Source: Metellina segmentata (lineage: Eukaryota > Arthropoda > Arachnida > Araneae > Tetragnathidae). Taken from it: 64,000 nt of DNA. Each line of letters opens with the position of its first letter. The stretch's first letter is position 1. Positions 50,085 through 60,638 of the stretch are shown here, in pieces. The DNA lies in NCBI GenBank assembly GCA_947359465.1, contig OX375877.1, positions 59,350,885 to 59,414,884 on the forward strand, in the 5' to 3' direction. The notes under the pieces were generated by a model, which was not told the origin of the DNA, did no database searches, and worked only from the letters and a program-made list of their open reading frames with translations. A program made the translations under genes and the position numbers.

Positions 50085-50385
50085 TCATCGTATCCCGGTT
50101 GGTAGTGTAACTGATTAGCAATCGGAAGTTGCTAGTTCGATACTCATCCAAAAACCGTCGTGTAGGAATGGACTGGTGCACGTTAAATCTGGTGTCGTCT
50201 CAAATAAACTCATGTTTGCGCAGTGTTGAAGTTTAGTGGGCGTGGTGTCAGCGCAAAATGTTGACCTCGTCATCTGACCGTTGTTCATATGTGGTTAATC
50301 TGATCGTGGTTCTTACCGTGGATCTTTCCGCTCGTGAATGATACCGAACCGTCACCAATATACCGTTGTGTTGCTCCAGTGGAGA
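50085..50385 (+). mobile_element. SINE family A-related, diverged, plus orientation
   Basis: tRNA-like head with GGTTGGTAGTGTAACTG (A box region) and TAGTTCGATACTC (B box region) near 50098-50150, then GGTGCACGTTAAATCTG, CATCTGACCGTTG, and tail ACCGTTGTGTTGCTCC. It diverges from the chain copies and may be a subfamily. Confidence 0.65.
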
Positions 50386-50409
50386 CATACTACCCTGCCT
50401 ACTGTTCTT

Positions 50410-50599
50410 TCTCTCTAGATGTATATAAAAACTGTCACCGCCGCCGCAGTCGCAGGATAGAAAACTCAGTTGTTTTCAGTCGATTTTTAGACGGTTTCCC
50501 GAGAAAGTACGGATCAGAAAATTACGAAATTAACATGGTTCGTTCAAAATTGTACAAGGAACAAGATAAAGTAGGCGAGCAGGGGGCGGAGACTCCTAG
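50410..50599 (+). mobile_element. Non-autonomous Helitron, copy D (deleted, both ends)
   Basis: Starts TCTCTCTAGATGTATATAAA and has the CACCGCCGCCGCAGTCGCAG block; ends GGGGGCGGAGACTCCTAG followed by T, preserving a 3' hairpin and CTAG. 190 bp: most of the body of copy C is deleted. Confidence 0.78.
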
Positions 50600-51210
50600 T
50601 ATTTTACTAGAAACCAATATCTCAAAGAGTGGTCTTAGGGTTAAGGGAGTTTCTGATGGGTAAGTGGTAGGTAATGTTTCTCTCTCTCTCTCTCGTTGGT
50701 AGGGTTTTATAACGCAAGGCCTCGTCTAAAAATGTCAAATAAACTGACATACACATGCACACGAGGAAAGATTTACTGATACAGGAGAGAGAAATTAACA
50801 CAAAAAAATACATAGGTTATTCAAATTACGTAGCATTAGAGCAGGTGGCCAACCCACAGTATAGCACGGCGGAGGTTCAACAATGTCACGCAAAAATTTA
50901 TTTATAAAAAAAAAAAATTTAAATTTAAAAATAAAAATTAAAAAAATAAATAATTAAAAATTAAAAAATTAACATTTAAAAAAAATTAAAAATTAAAAAA
51001 TTAAACATTTTAAAAATTAAAAAATAAAAATTGAAAAATAAAAATTTTAAAAATTAAAATTAAAAATTTTAAAAATTGAATAGTTAAAAAAATAGAAAAA
51101 ATAATGCCTTTAGGAACTTAGTCGAAATCCGTAAAAACCTTAAACATACGCTACTGAATGCAGCAGTGCTGGAAAGCGACACTGCTTGACAACAGTACAT
51201 CGATTCGCTA
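50600..51210. repeat. A/T-rich low-complexity tract, otherwise no gene
   Basis: A (TC)n run lies at about 50680. 50900-51105 is nearly pure A with TT or TTT interruptions (AAAATTAAAAAT type). No genes. Confidence 0.9.
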
Positions 51211-51838
51211 AAGCTTCGGTTTCTTAAGAAAGCTGAACCGTAATCTTACAGCCGTGATACGTCATGATGCCGTGGGCATAACTAGACGGCTGTCTGAATA
51301 AGAGTCCAGAGGTGTCAACTTAGGGGGGCAGAATACGTTGGAGAATGAGCAACACAGACGGCTGTCGTGGTTTTTTTTATTCGAGAAACAAAACGAAGTG
51401 GTTTTTTATTCTCTAGTTCAAAGTTTCTAACTTCGGGATCGTTCAATGTTCGATAACTTCGGGATCGTTCAAGATAGAGTGAAAATTTCAACAGATTTCA
51501 AATCAGCGTAAATTTTTTACGCCAGATCGATATCAAAAACAGCTTTATTATTCAATTATTTACTATTTGATTATTTATTAAATAATTAATTATTTTTTTT
51601 AAGAAAATCACATTTAAGGTATCGATCTGGTGTCAAATTTTCCGCAGATTTCAAATCCGTTGAGATTTTTATTCTGTGTTTTAATCGATCCCGATTTTAC
51701 AAAAATGAATAAATCGATGGCAGTCAAAAATGTGTATTTATTTTGCTCCTCATCGCTCGAATCGTTTGTAGCAGGAAATAAAATCTTGCCGCTACATGAG
51801 AAAAAACGTTCCCCAACTGTTTGAGACCGCTATCACGT
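51211..51838. mobile_element. AAGCTTCGG-family TIR element, one end lost
   Basis: Starts AAGCTTCGGTTTCTTAAGAA and follows the 40119-40858 copy in reverse order (TTCAAAGTTTCTAACTTCGG, TTTCAAATCAGCGTAAATTT, AGAAAAAACGTTCC). It stops inside the other terminal region. Confidence 0.75.
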
Positions 51839-51889
51839 GAAAATTAGATAATAAAAGAAAAGCCTATTTAGCCTTTTAACAGTCGCCCA

Positions 51890-52206
51890 AAATCTCGGTG
51901 ATATAAACGTCAAAAATGTGGTTCATCAAAATAAGTTTGTCAAGAAATATCGTCATGCGTCGTATCGATGACATGGGCCAGAATGTTGGCACAGAAATTG
52001 TCTCTGGACTACAATATTGCAAATACCTTTCATTAACTTTGGATGAAAGCTGTGACATCACAGACAATGTGCAGTTCAGCATATTAGTGCGTTACATGAA
52101 CGATAATTTTGATATTGTGCAAGAACTTCTTGATTTGCGCCAACTAGTTTTAATTACAGGTGATGACATTTTTAAGAAACTTAAAAATGTACACTCATTG
52201 CCTTAA
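51890..52206 (+). pseudogene. hAT transposase fragment (GTF2IRD2/SCAND3-like)
   Basis: Open for about 96 codons from 51916: S-L-S-R-N-I-V-M-R-R-I, L-S-L-T-L-D-E-S-C-D-I-T-D, F-S-I-L-V-R-Y, then stop. The L-A-L-D-E-S-x-D-x-x-D-x-A-Q block with its Asp is the first catalytic motif region of hAT transposases of this group. Both ends are truncated; a Tc1 element follows within 150 bp. Confidence 0.72.
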
Positions 52207-52346
52207 AAATTTGCGCACCAAGAAAAAGTCCTCAAAATGAAACAAAATTTTACACATGTAAGTACTACTTTGATATAAGTAAGTGATTAGAAAATCAAAG
52301 AAAAAGGATCATTTATTGCAGAAAAAAGTACAAATGAACGGAAATT

Positions 52347-53381
52347 TTAGTACTCTGTTGGACACCCTCTAGCGCGAATGCACGATGCGATACGAGCGGG
52401 CATTGAGGCATACAAGTTCCGTATGATGTCCTGAGACATCTCGTTCCACAGGTGCTGTAAACGCGCCTCTAGTTCGACCAAACTCGTAGGGTGTCCAACT
52501 TGCCGTCCCAAATGATCCGAGATGTGCTCGATTGGTGACAAATCAGGGGATCGAGCAGGCCAGGGAAGGGTGGTAATGTGGCGGAGGTAGTCTTGTGACA
52601 TCCTTGCTGTGTGTGGCCGAGCATAGTCTTGTTGAAAATGGCTCATGGGAGCCATGTGGCTAAAGGATGTCATGGACGTGCTGCTGAGCTGTTATTGTGC
52701 CATGGATTAATACTAGGGGTGACCGTGTATCGTAAGCAATGGCACCCCATACCAGCTGTGGGAGAGGTGTGTCGCAATAAAGCGAAGGCAGGATTGAGGT
52801 GTTCAATACAGGGCCTCCACACTCGAACACGACTGTCATCACTGTTCAAATTGAATCTAGATTCGACGCTGAAGACGACTGGTTCCATACCGTTGCAGTC
52901 CAATCCCGTCGTGCGCGACACCACTCCGAACGGAGGCGTCGGTGGGTGGGTGTCATTGGCAGCTCACGTAATGGGCGCCGCAATACCAGATGTCGTTCAG
53001 CCAGGCGCCTTGCGATGGTTCGGGAAGACACAGGGGCCTGTAGTGAAGGTGCTGCCTGTGTCTGGATAGCGGCCAAGGAGGCAGTTGGCTCTACGCGTGC
53101 GTTTCGTATGATGTCACGGTTTATCAACGACAGGTCTGTCGAGGGGGTCCTGAGCCTGGTCGCCGTGTAAAGGACGTATCTTCTGTCCACTGGTCCCAAC
53201 ACCTCCTCACAGTAAAATCAGTACGGCCTACTTGACGAGCTACTCGTCGAGCTGACCACCCAACTTCCATCATTCCGATGATTCTTCCCCTCTCGAACTC
53301 TGACAGCTGCTCATATTGTCTTCGATGGCGGCGTAACGGCATGTCTACCTCAGCGTTTCCTTTGCAAAAGATTAAGTACAC
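52347..53381 (-). pseudogene. Tc1-like transposase, nearly full length, frameshifted
   Basis: From ATG 53381 on the minus strand: Q-L-S-E-F-E-R-G-R-I-I-G-M-M and R-R-V-A-R-Q-V-G-R (HTH); then in other frames S-S-R-T-I-A-R-R-L and R-P-L-R-E-L-P-M-T; F-S-V-E-S-R-F, where the first catalytic Asp has become Val; Q-Q-D-Y-A-R-P-H-T with the second Asp; S-P-D-L-S-P-I-E-H with the final Glu. At least three frameshifts and the Asp change inactivate it. TIRs were not established. Confidence 0.85.
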
Positions 53382-53589
53382 TCAAACAAGCTCTGCTTAC
53401 CTTTTTTACACTCCAAGGAGAACGAAGTTCAACGCCCTCTAGTGGCATTACGCAATGCGCAATCACGCTGCATTTCGAATCATTTGCATATCTGCCCGAA
53501 ATGTACCTTCGTGCCAAATTCCCACATTCCCACAATTATTTCTTTACAGTTAAATTTTTATGGCAATGAGTGTAATTGAAGTTAACGAA

Positions 53590-53825
53590 AAAGAGTCAAT
53601 CCCGTAAGAAAAAAGCCTCGTAATTTTCATCCGCGTTCAGATGACAAGAGCAAAACTTGAGCTCGAACCACACTCTCAAAACTTCAACACCTCGCCAACG
53701 TGAGGCATTTGAGGTCACAACAAATTTAACGTGCACAAACCCAGTGTACAAGATTGTCTTTGGCTACACCTAGTCTCGAACATTCAACCCCCTGCTCCGT
53801 TGCTCTTCCAACTGAGATGCCGACC
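53590..53825 (-). mobile_element. SINE family A, diverged, head-to-head with next copy
   Basis: AGTCAATCCCGTAAG, CGTAATTTTCATCCGCGTTC, AACTTCAACACCTCGCCAAC and a decayed head near 53790-53825. It abuts a plus-oriented copy, so the two heads face each other. Confidence 0.7.
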
Positions 53826-54139
53826 AACCGGTCTGGTGGTCAAGGTGTTAGCCTCTAGATCGGAAGGTCCCTGATTCGAATCCGGGTCAGTGTATGTATG
53901 TTTGTTAGCGTATGGTGTAGAGGCGGTGGGTGCACCTTAAATCTATCGTGGTCTCAAATGTCCTCATGTTGGGTTGGTGTGGAAGTTTGGAGAGTGGGGT
54001 GCCAGGTCAGGTGTTGTCCCGTCATCTGACCGTAGTGTTGTAATCGGATCTATCCCTCAGGGGATTGATCCCGGACTGTCGTCAATAGCGGTGTGTTGCC
54101 TCTAGAACGACGTTAATTTAAAATTACCAATTACCAACT
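53826..54139 (+). mobile_element. SINE family A, full-length plus-strand copy
   Basis: The clearest copy for structure: A box TGGTGGTCAAGGTGTTAG near 53833, B box TGATTCGAATCC at 53871-53882, body with GGGTGCACCTTAAATCTATC, TTGGTGTGGAAGTTTGG and GTCATCTGACCGTAGTG, and 3' tail GGGGATTGATCCCGGACTGT through TTAAAATTACCAATTACC. A tRNA-derived head plus conserved tail and no poly-A. Confidence 0.9.
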
Positions 54140-54282
54140 GGGCTAATGTGGCCCTCGAGTAAACGGGGCAACACACATAAGGAAAGTTGTACTGATACTG
54201 GAAAGAGAAATACACTCAAGGAGCTAAGTAGGTAGTTCAATTCGCACTGAAGCAACAATTATTGGCGATGATGCAAAAACAA

Positions 54283-54450
54283 TCCCATAATGAAAGATTC
54301 GAGGATAACACCTCGTAATTTTGAACCTCGGTCAGATGAGGTCACCACCCTACTCTCTACACCACGCCCACGTGAGGACATTTGAGGCAACGGCAGGTTT
54401 GACGTGCACGAACTACGACAGCTACGACTCTAGTTTCGAACGCCCAACCA
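54283..54450 (-). mobile_element. SINE family A, diverged partial copy
   Basis: ATCCCATAATGAAAGATTCG, ACACCTCGTAATTTTGAACC, CACGCCCACGTGAGGAC and a decayed head. The tail end is missing. Confidence 0.65.
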
Positions 54451-54475
54451 GTGCTGTAGTCGTAAATAAATCAAA

Positions 54476-54535
54476 GGGTATAACCATGGGGGCCCATGCA
54501 CTAGTATAGGCGTGGGCCCCATGGTGATCATACCC
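54476..54535. repeat. Long imperfect palindrome
   Basis: GGGTAT...CCATGGGGGCCCATGC on the left pairs with GCGTGGGCCCCATGG...ATACCC on the right across a loop of about 10 nt. The hairpin stem would be about 22-24 bp with small bulges. Function unknown; could be a foldback remnant. Confidence 0.7.
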
Positions 54536-54859
54536 ACTGATGATACACTCTTTGTATGGTACACTCTGATACCCGCAGAATGTTTCTCCATGGGGAGGCG
54601 AAACAGGTACTTACAACTTATACTTTCCACGGGGGAAGGGGTGCAAAAAACATGTACACACACATGCATGTACGTATATATATACCTAGGTATTCTATAA
54701 ATTAACTAATGAGAGACAGTTAAAGTGTAAAATAAACAATTTATCTAAAATTAAATTAAACTAATGATAGACAATTAAAATGAAAAAGAAGCAATTTATC
54801 TCATTTATGCAGCGTATAAATGGTATTTATGGAAACGTACCATAAAATCATTTGTTACA

Positions 54860-55340
54860 ACAAGGATTACTAAAATGACACTTGGAATTACAAAGAACAT
54901 TATTTCTAAAACAAAAACATTTTTTGTTGACACACTGGGTTTTTCACGAACATTTTTTAAATCCCTGACCAGTACCTAAACTTTGAGCTGTAGCAACCGA
55001 CCGGAGCGATATTTCTACATCCGGTACTTCTTCGATTTTAATTAATTTTTGTTCGCAGACACTGAACTGGGATCGGGAATATAATTGTTTTATGCGGCCG
55101 TTTCTTGTGCCCAATTGGAAAAATCCTTCTTCGGTTATTTTTATGATGATAGCTAAAATAGATTTGGCTTCACCTTTTCCTCTGTCAACTTCAGGCACTG
55201 GGATACGGACGGTCTTATCTGATGTGTTTTAGATTTCTTTACATCAGCTATCAAACTTAATAATTTTTCACGGGTGAGCAAAGAACTGTTCTCTTTCACA
55301 TCACGCTTATTTAGTAAAGATTCGAACTTTTCTTTCATTG
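54860..55340 (-). pseudogene. KRBA2-like transposon protein, C-terminal part with cysteine cluster
   Basis: The minus strand from 55338 reads K-E-K-F-E-S-L-L-N-K-R-D-V, then in another frame L-P-E-V-D-R-G-K-G-E-A and F-F-Q-L-G-T-R-N-G-R-I, then S-L-R-S-V-A-T-A-Q-S-L-G-T-G-Q-G-F-K-K-C. After an in-frame TGA at a cysteine position comes Q-C-V-N-K-K-C-F-C and L-C-N-S-K-C-H, a CXC-type cysteine cluster. This layout matches the integrase-containing, transposon-derived KRBA2-like family; the integrase core is not present. Confidence 0.55.
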
Positions 55341-55799
55341 CAGCTTTTTTTTTTCGTTATCACTTAAAGAATTCATTGTTCAAGGCAATTTAAGGTCTTA
55401 AAAATAATTGCACGTTAACGTAAGCAAGCTAAATTAACGTAATAACAAATGACTAAATTATAAAACTTAAAAAAATAAATGTATCTCAATACCTGAAGCA
55501 TGGATATATCCTTCAAAAGTTGACAATTTTCTTCATTAACATCAGAACAAAGTCTGAATTTCATTCTATCGACAATACTTTGAATGAATTGCTTTTGATT
55601 AATAGATACGATTTTGGAATTATGTACCAAGATGATATCTTGAAATAGAAACTTTACTTTTGCTTCTACATCTATTTGCGTTTCATGTGATGTTTCGCGC
55701 GATGTTTTCTAGGAAAAACAAAGCGATGTTCGTAGTTTTAATAAAAAGCAGAGGGTATACGGAATTTGCTGGAAAAACCAGAGGGTATACCGTATACCC
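55341..55799. other. Weak hAT-like trace, otherwise no gene
   Basis: The minus frame 55630-55415 (I-V-S-I-N-Q-K-Q-F-I-Q-S-I-V-D) could be an eroded transposase segment; I cannot place it in a family. Confidence 0.25.
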
Positions 55800-55930
55800 T
55801 CCACTACAGCCCTGCTCCCAAACCTCAGGTTGCTAATACTCGACTCTACTAAAAGGGATTCCGTGAACCGCCCAGAGGATTCGAACCCGTGTCACAACTC
55901 ACAGGTTGCTAGAGCAGTGAACGCTCTAAC
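55800..55930 (-). mobile_element. tRNA-like SINE head (family C)
   Basis: On the minus strand: CTCAGTTAGAGCGTTCACTG (A box region) and ACGGGTTCGAATCCTCTGGG (B box region) about 45 nt apart. The acceptor-stem halves do not pair, so it is not a functional tRNA. The body that follows leftward differs from SINE families A and B. Confidence 0.6.
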
Positions 55931-56069
55931 TGAGGGTGACCCTGGTAATTTTTGTTATTGTTCCTTTAAGAATGCATAACTTCATCTCGAATTTCCATTT
56001 CTTCATCATACGTACAGAGCGTAAGTTTTTTGACTATTGAACATTGTCGAGCTGCTACTTTTCTGTATG

Positions 56070-56629
56070 TACACAACCCTACAATAATGGACCGGACAAC
56101 AAGATGTGATGGTATAAGGGAAAGAATACATGCTTTAATAGGGGGTGGTCACCCACGTTCTGCATTTACACTAGCAACTCTTCTGGGCATATTTTCAACA
56201 AGGTTTTGATCCACAGCTATGGGTATTTGTATCCATTCCTGTAGCAAGAATGTCGTCAGCTCAGCTGTAGGTTTCGGATGTGGTTCCCTGTTCCGTAAGC
56301 GTCGCTCTAACTTGTCCCACAAATGTTCTATGGGGTTTTGAGCAGGCCAGGGAAGACGTTTTACGTCCATATCGTGATACCACTTTTGACAGAGGCTGCA
56401 ACATGACATGGAGCTTTGTCGTCCTGGAAGTAACATTCGTCTTTTCCATAAAATTGCCAGAGCGTAGGAAGAACCTGATTGTCTAAAATGTTCATGTACT
56501 TGTTGGTGTTCAATTTACCAGGAACAAAATGCAAAGGTCCCAGGCCATGCCATGAAAAACACCCCCAAACAAGTGGTCGGATTTTATGCAAATCTGCTGG
56601 CGTCCGGTCCATTATTGTAGGGTAGTGTA
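56070..56629 (-). mobile_element. Tc1-like transposon, internally deleted copy (same type as 1153-1726)
   Basis: TIRs TACACAACCCTACAATAATG and the inverse CATTATTGTAGGGTAGTGTA. Minus strand: [11 protein letters not shown] begins within the TIR and runs straight into [21 protein letters not shown] (second Asp) and, after a frameshift, P-I-E-H-L-W-D-K-L-E (Glu). The N-terminal half is missing. Less decayed than the copy at 1153. Confidence 0.82.
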
Positions 56630-57524
56630 TATAAACAAACCGCAAAGGGAAAGTTCAAATTTAAAATTATTTTTAAATATACATTTTTTTTCAAAATTCC
56701 ATTTTGTGGCACGTGTAATAATAGGACTTGTTTCAGAATTGAATCTGTCTTCAGTCCAGTCAAAGCAAAGGTTAACCACCCCCATTATCATTTTTTAAGT
56801 TGTTGATTTGACAGCGTTTTTTGTATAAAGAAGATCATTGCCTGCAAAAAATATTTTCCTAATAAAGTTGTTTAAATATTGCTTGAACTCGTAAAGAAGC
56901 CACCTTGCCTTTGTCACTACGACAAAGAATTTTTAATGTTCGTAAAGTTTGAATTCGAATACTTTTAACATTACTTTTTTCGTTCAATTACGGCAAAATT
57001 TTACTTCGAATTTGCTTTACTTTGACTTATATGTCTCTTTAAATCTAATACTTGTGGTGTTTTGTGCGATGAAAAGGTATTACAATGTATTAAAAATACA
57101 AATACTTAATAAATATGACAGCCTGCAGAAAATAGCAAAATAAAAAAGTAAAGTTGGCGGGGGGAAAAACGTTGTTATGATTTTTTTTTGTCTTGTGATC
57201 TTGCAGTTGCCACCTTAGAACTAAAATTTGGACAAAATTTAGAAATGCGATATTAATTATGATCGCGAAAAAGAAAATAGCGCTGCACGCGTGGTCAACG
57301 AACACGAGTTTCCGTTTGTTACAAAATATCATATCCCAAATATTCGGAAATTGTTTATATATTTTGATTAATATTTAATATAAATGTATAGCATCAGAGT
57401 TGAAATTCCGTAAAAAAATAGTTTCTGTAAAAATAATTGCTTTTTCAGAGAAGTACTGGTTAAACAATTTTAAGATATCCAAACAAGTTCGAGACCCTTT
57501 TTTTTAATGTGGTATAGAAACATA
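56630..57524. other. No gene seen
   Basis: AT-rich. No element identified. Confidence 0.35.
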
Positions 57525-57528
57525 TTAA

Positions 57529-58351
57529 CCTTTAACTGCCGTCATGGGTCTCACAGACCCAGAGTCAATTTTGACAGGTCGTTTCCACCCCTTAAAGTGA
57601 ATATTGGTCCCTGTCCTATTCAGTACCTTCCTACTACGTCCTACAGAAGCCAAAAATATCACGACTGGTTTTGGCTGCCTCAACTATTTCGTATTTCACA
57701 CTATTTGCATTTCCCACGTTGTCTCTTAGACCCCTTCACAGCATTTGCGTTACCGTTTTTGTTGAATGAAATCGTCTGTTTGAGTAGGGAATTTCAGCAG
57801 AGAGCCTAAAATTGCAAGAAACTTTACAAAGAAACGACCTGTGCATCTTGCGCAAACAGAAATTCAGGATATTGTTGATAATAGGTCGGAAATAGAGTAC
57901 TGGGACATTGAAATTTCGGATATTATTGAAAGCGAACACGAAACGGATTCGGAAATTTATGCAGATGAAGACGTTTCAAGTGCGTCTTCACAAGAATGTT
58001 TCTACGGAAAAAATAACTTCAAATAGGTTGCCTGGGGGGGGGACCTAATCGTGCTGTTAGAACACCAAAACACAACATAGTTTTAGTTTCCAGGGTTGAA
58101 ACGTCCTGCAAAATTAGGTCCGAAAGCTGAGCCTGAAGAGACATGGAATCTACTTAACTTGTATAGTAATATAAAATATATTTCATGTTATGAATTGAAT
58201 TATCTAAATTTGAAATGTATAAATAATAATTATCTAAAGAATCTTTCATTAATATATTATATTAATCAGCTTTGTACGCACTTTAATGAGAGAGGTCTGA
58301 GAGACCCCTTTACACTAGTTACGAGACGGTTTGTGACACAGCAGTTAAGGG
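57529..58351 (+). mobile_element. piggyBac-like element, deleted, TTAA flanks
   Basis: Ends CCTTTAACTGCCGTCATGGG and, inverse, GCAGTTAAGGG, with TTAA at 57525-57528 and 58352-58355. A subterminal GGGTCTCACAGACCC / GGTCTGAGAGACC pair is present. Inside, 57841-58026 encodes an acidic start (D-I-I-E-S-E-H-E-T-D-S-E-I-Y-A-D-E-D) and F-Y-G-K-N-N-F-K, then 58093 on P-G-L-K-R-P-A-K-L-G and E-E-T-W-N-L-L, as in piggyBac transposase N-termini. The DDE core is deleted. Confidence 0.82.
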
Positions 58352-58559
58352 TTAATGATATTTTTATGTATAGTGTTATTAAACAATATCATTGGGTTAT
58401 AAATATTTAAAATATACATTAATAATTTTGTAAAAATTATAATTATGTATGAAATGTTTTAGAAATTTATCAAAACCTTCAAATGTGCTACATGAAAATT
58501 TATTCAACCAATTTGAAAAATGTTGCGACCAAAATAAACTACACGCATTTTTCTAGGGA

Positions 58560-59102
58560 ATGAACTACACTGCTGACCACCGTACATGCAACACCCTGAA
58601 GAAAGCATGCAAAAAATATAAAATTTACAACAGCATTAGCGGAGGTGAGATATGCAAATGATTAGAATTTCAGCGCAGACGCACATCACGCGCGCCTGTG
58701 GCGCAATTTCAAAGCGCTATTTAAGGCTTGGAGATTCCGACGATTTCAAGTACGGCAATTGTGTTTTTCTTGTGGTTTTTTCAAAATATACGATCAATTA
58801 TGCCTCGTAGAAAACAGCGATCATCTTTTGATCAAGTATCCGAGTTCGACAGAGGAAGGATGGTGGCTTACCGAGATTCTGGATTATCTTTCAGGGAAAT
58901 CGGTAGTCGTGTTGGACGAGTTCAAGTTGTCATGGCAAAAGGTCTCATAAAGTATTGGAAGCAGCCAATATATTATAACTTTGACCAGCAAATGACAAAA
59001 CTAATCTTATTTAAATTAATAGAAAAACTAGAAGAAATTGGATTTAAGGTGTTAGGTATCGTGTCAGATTTAGGTGGAAAAAACATCCACATTTGGAATT
59101 AA
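58560..59102 (+). pseudogene. Chimeric ORF: Tc1 DNA-binding start fused to P-element transposase
   Basis: 58567 on resembles a Tc1 left end (CACTGCTGACCACCG). The frame from 58728 (ATG at 58800 likely) encodes P-R-R-K-Q-R-S-S-F-D-Q, S-E-F-D-R-G-R-M-V-A-Y and F-R-E-I-G-S-R-V-G-R, a Tc1 helix-turn-helix. Without any stop it becomes V-Q-V-V-M-A-K-G-L, W-K-Q-P-I-Y-Y-N-F-D-Q and V-S-D-L-G-G, a P-element/THAP9 transposase RNase H-like segment. The switch is at about 58920. The frame ends at a stop at 59102. The normal P-element THAP domain is not seen. Confidence 0.75.
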
Positions 59103-60638
59103 TTATAGATAACACCAACAAACAGTTCATTTTCAAATCCAATGGATAACACAAGAAACATCTGGGTTTTTGCTGATTTCCCTCATCTTCTAAAGTTATT
59201 ACGTAATCATATATTAGATAGCGGAATTAAACTACCCTCTGGCAAAGTGATACAAAAATCTGCATTCGAAAAGCTATTGGAAGTCGATTCGGGTGAATTG
59301 ATGGTAATGGTAATTTTTAGTTAACGTCGTACTAGAGCAACACAACGGGCTATTGACGACGGTCCGGGATCAGTCCCTTAAGGGAAAGATCCGAGAACAA
59401 CACCTCGTAATTTTGAACCACGGTCAGATGACTCGGGTGAATTTAAAGTGTGCCCAAGATTATCTTGGGGGCATATTCAAGTTAGAAATACTGAAAGGCA
59501 AAATGTGAGAATGGCCGCACAACTTTTGTCAGATCATGTTGCAAAGTCATTAGACTATGATTTTCCAAGTGAGAAGGAAACTTCGAAATTTATCGCTATG
59601 ATTGATGTTTGTTTTGATGTTTTCAATTCCCGGACTCCAATAAGTGACAAAAATTTACGCTGCGGGTTTGGGTTGAAACCAGAGTCCCAGATGGATGTTC
59701 TGCACAAAGCAAAATATTTTATTGAAGAGATGAGAGTAGTTGGTAAAGCGAACATGCTACCTTTCCAAAAAGGATGGTTAGTCTCAATTTCATCTCTAAT
59801 TGGACTTCTGAAATTCATTCAACAGGCTGAATTGAAATACTTTTTAACTTGTAGAGTTAACCAAGATTCTTTAGAAAATTTATTCAGCCAAATAAGAGGC
59901 TTAGGAAATTTTTACGATCATCCTCTACCCATCGACTTTAAATACAGACTACGACAAATTCTTCTATGTAATAAACTCCCACTACCTTCATCTAAATGCC
60001 ATAACAAACGATGTAAGTGATGATGACCAGTTTTAAGCGTTCAGTTATTTAACTCTCTTGTTCAAGTTAATGAATTAAACGAGACTGAAGAAGAAAGGGA
60101 CACATCATTTGAAGTCGATACAATGCAGTCATTAAACTCAATCCTAGAAAATAATGTCCAAACTCAACCATCAGAAATTCCTGGAACTTCAACAGTTGCA
60201 TCATCTTTAAACATACTAGAAGACTGCTCAAACGAAGCATTAAGATTTATTGCCGGCTACATTGCTTTTAAAGTGCATGACAAATCCCTGGGAAATAATA
60301 CTGTACATATTCAGCCAGAAAATAACCAAACGTGGATTGGGGCTTTATCTCGAGGAGGTTTAGTTTTACCAACTGAGTGTTGGTTTATAACGGTTAAAAA
60401 ACTTGAAAAGTGTTTCATGCAATTTCATGGGCCTATGCACTTAAATAAATGTGAAGGTGTGATAAATAAATTCACACAGATATTACAGGAACAATTTCCC
60501 ACGCAAAATGCTTCAGCACTCAAACTTTTTGCAAGAACAAGAACATTTTTCCGAATTAAATACATGAACTCTGCCGCTAAAAAACGAAAAAGTGAGAAAA
60601 AGGTACAAAACTTTAAGAAATCTCAAAAACCAACATGA
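58921..60638 (+). pseudogene. P-element/THAP9-like transposase, degenerate, 5' part missing
   Basis: Successive blocks: W-K-Q-P-I-Y-Y-N-F-D-Q and V-S-D-L-G (first Asp); N-I-W-V-F-A-D-F-P-H-L-L-K (second Asp; from 59142); P-R-L-S-W-G-H-I and A-A-Q-L-L-S-D-H-V (59440-59560); F-N-S-R-T-P and N-Q-D-S-L-E-N-L-F-S-Q-I-R-G (59870-59910, the conserved G-L-E-x-x-F-x-x-x-R-x-R-G region); and a C-terminal region 60123-60638 with A-L-R-F-I-A-G-Y and R-T-R-T-F-F-R-I-K. Stops at 59103, 60018 and a SINE insertion break it. Transposition of P elements requires this protein; this copy is dead. Confidence 0.85.
59300..59432 (-). mobile_element. SINE family A tail-only insertion with 11-bp target duplication
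   Basis: 133 bp from the tail TGGTAATTTTTAGTTAACGT to CACGGTCAGATGAC, flanked by TCGGGTGAATT (59289-59299 and 59433-59443). Deleting the insert and one duplication restores the transposase frame across the site. The tRNA head and half of the body are absent, so this is a 5'-truncated copy that still made a proper target duplication. Confidence 0.92.

Noticed and set aside
52611..53170. Plus-strand frames of 152 and 123 codons
   Set aside because: They are antisense shadows of the minus-strand Tc1 transposase.
55860..55925. A functional tRNA gene on the minus strand
   Set aside because: The ends do not form an acceptor stem and the sequence continues as a repeat; called a SINE head instead.
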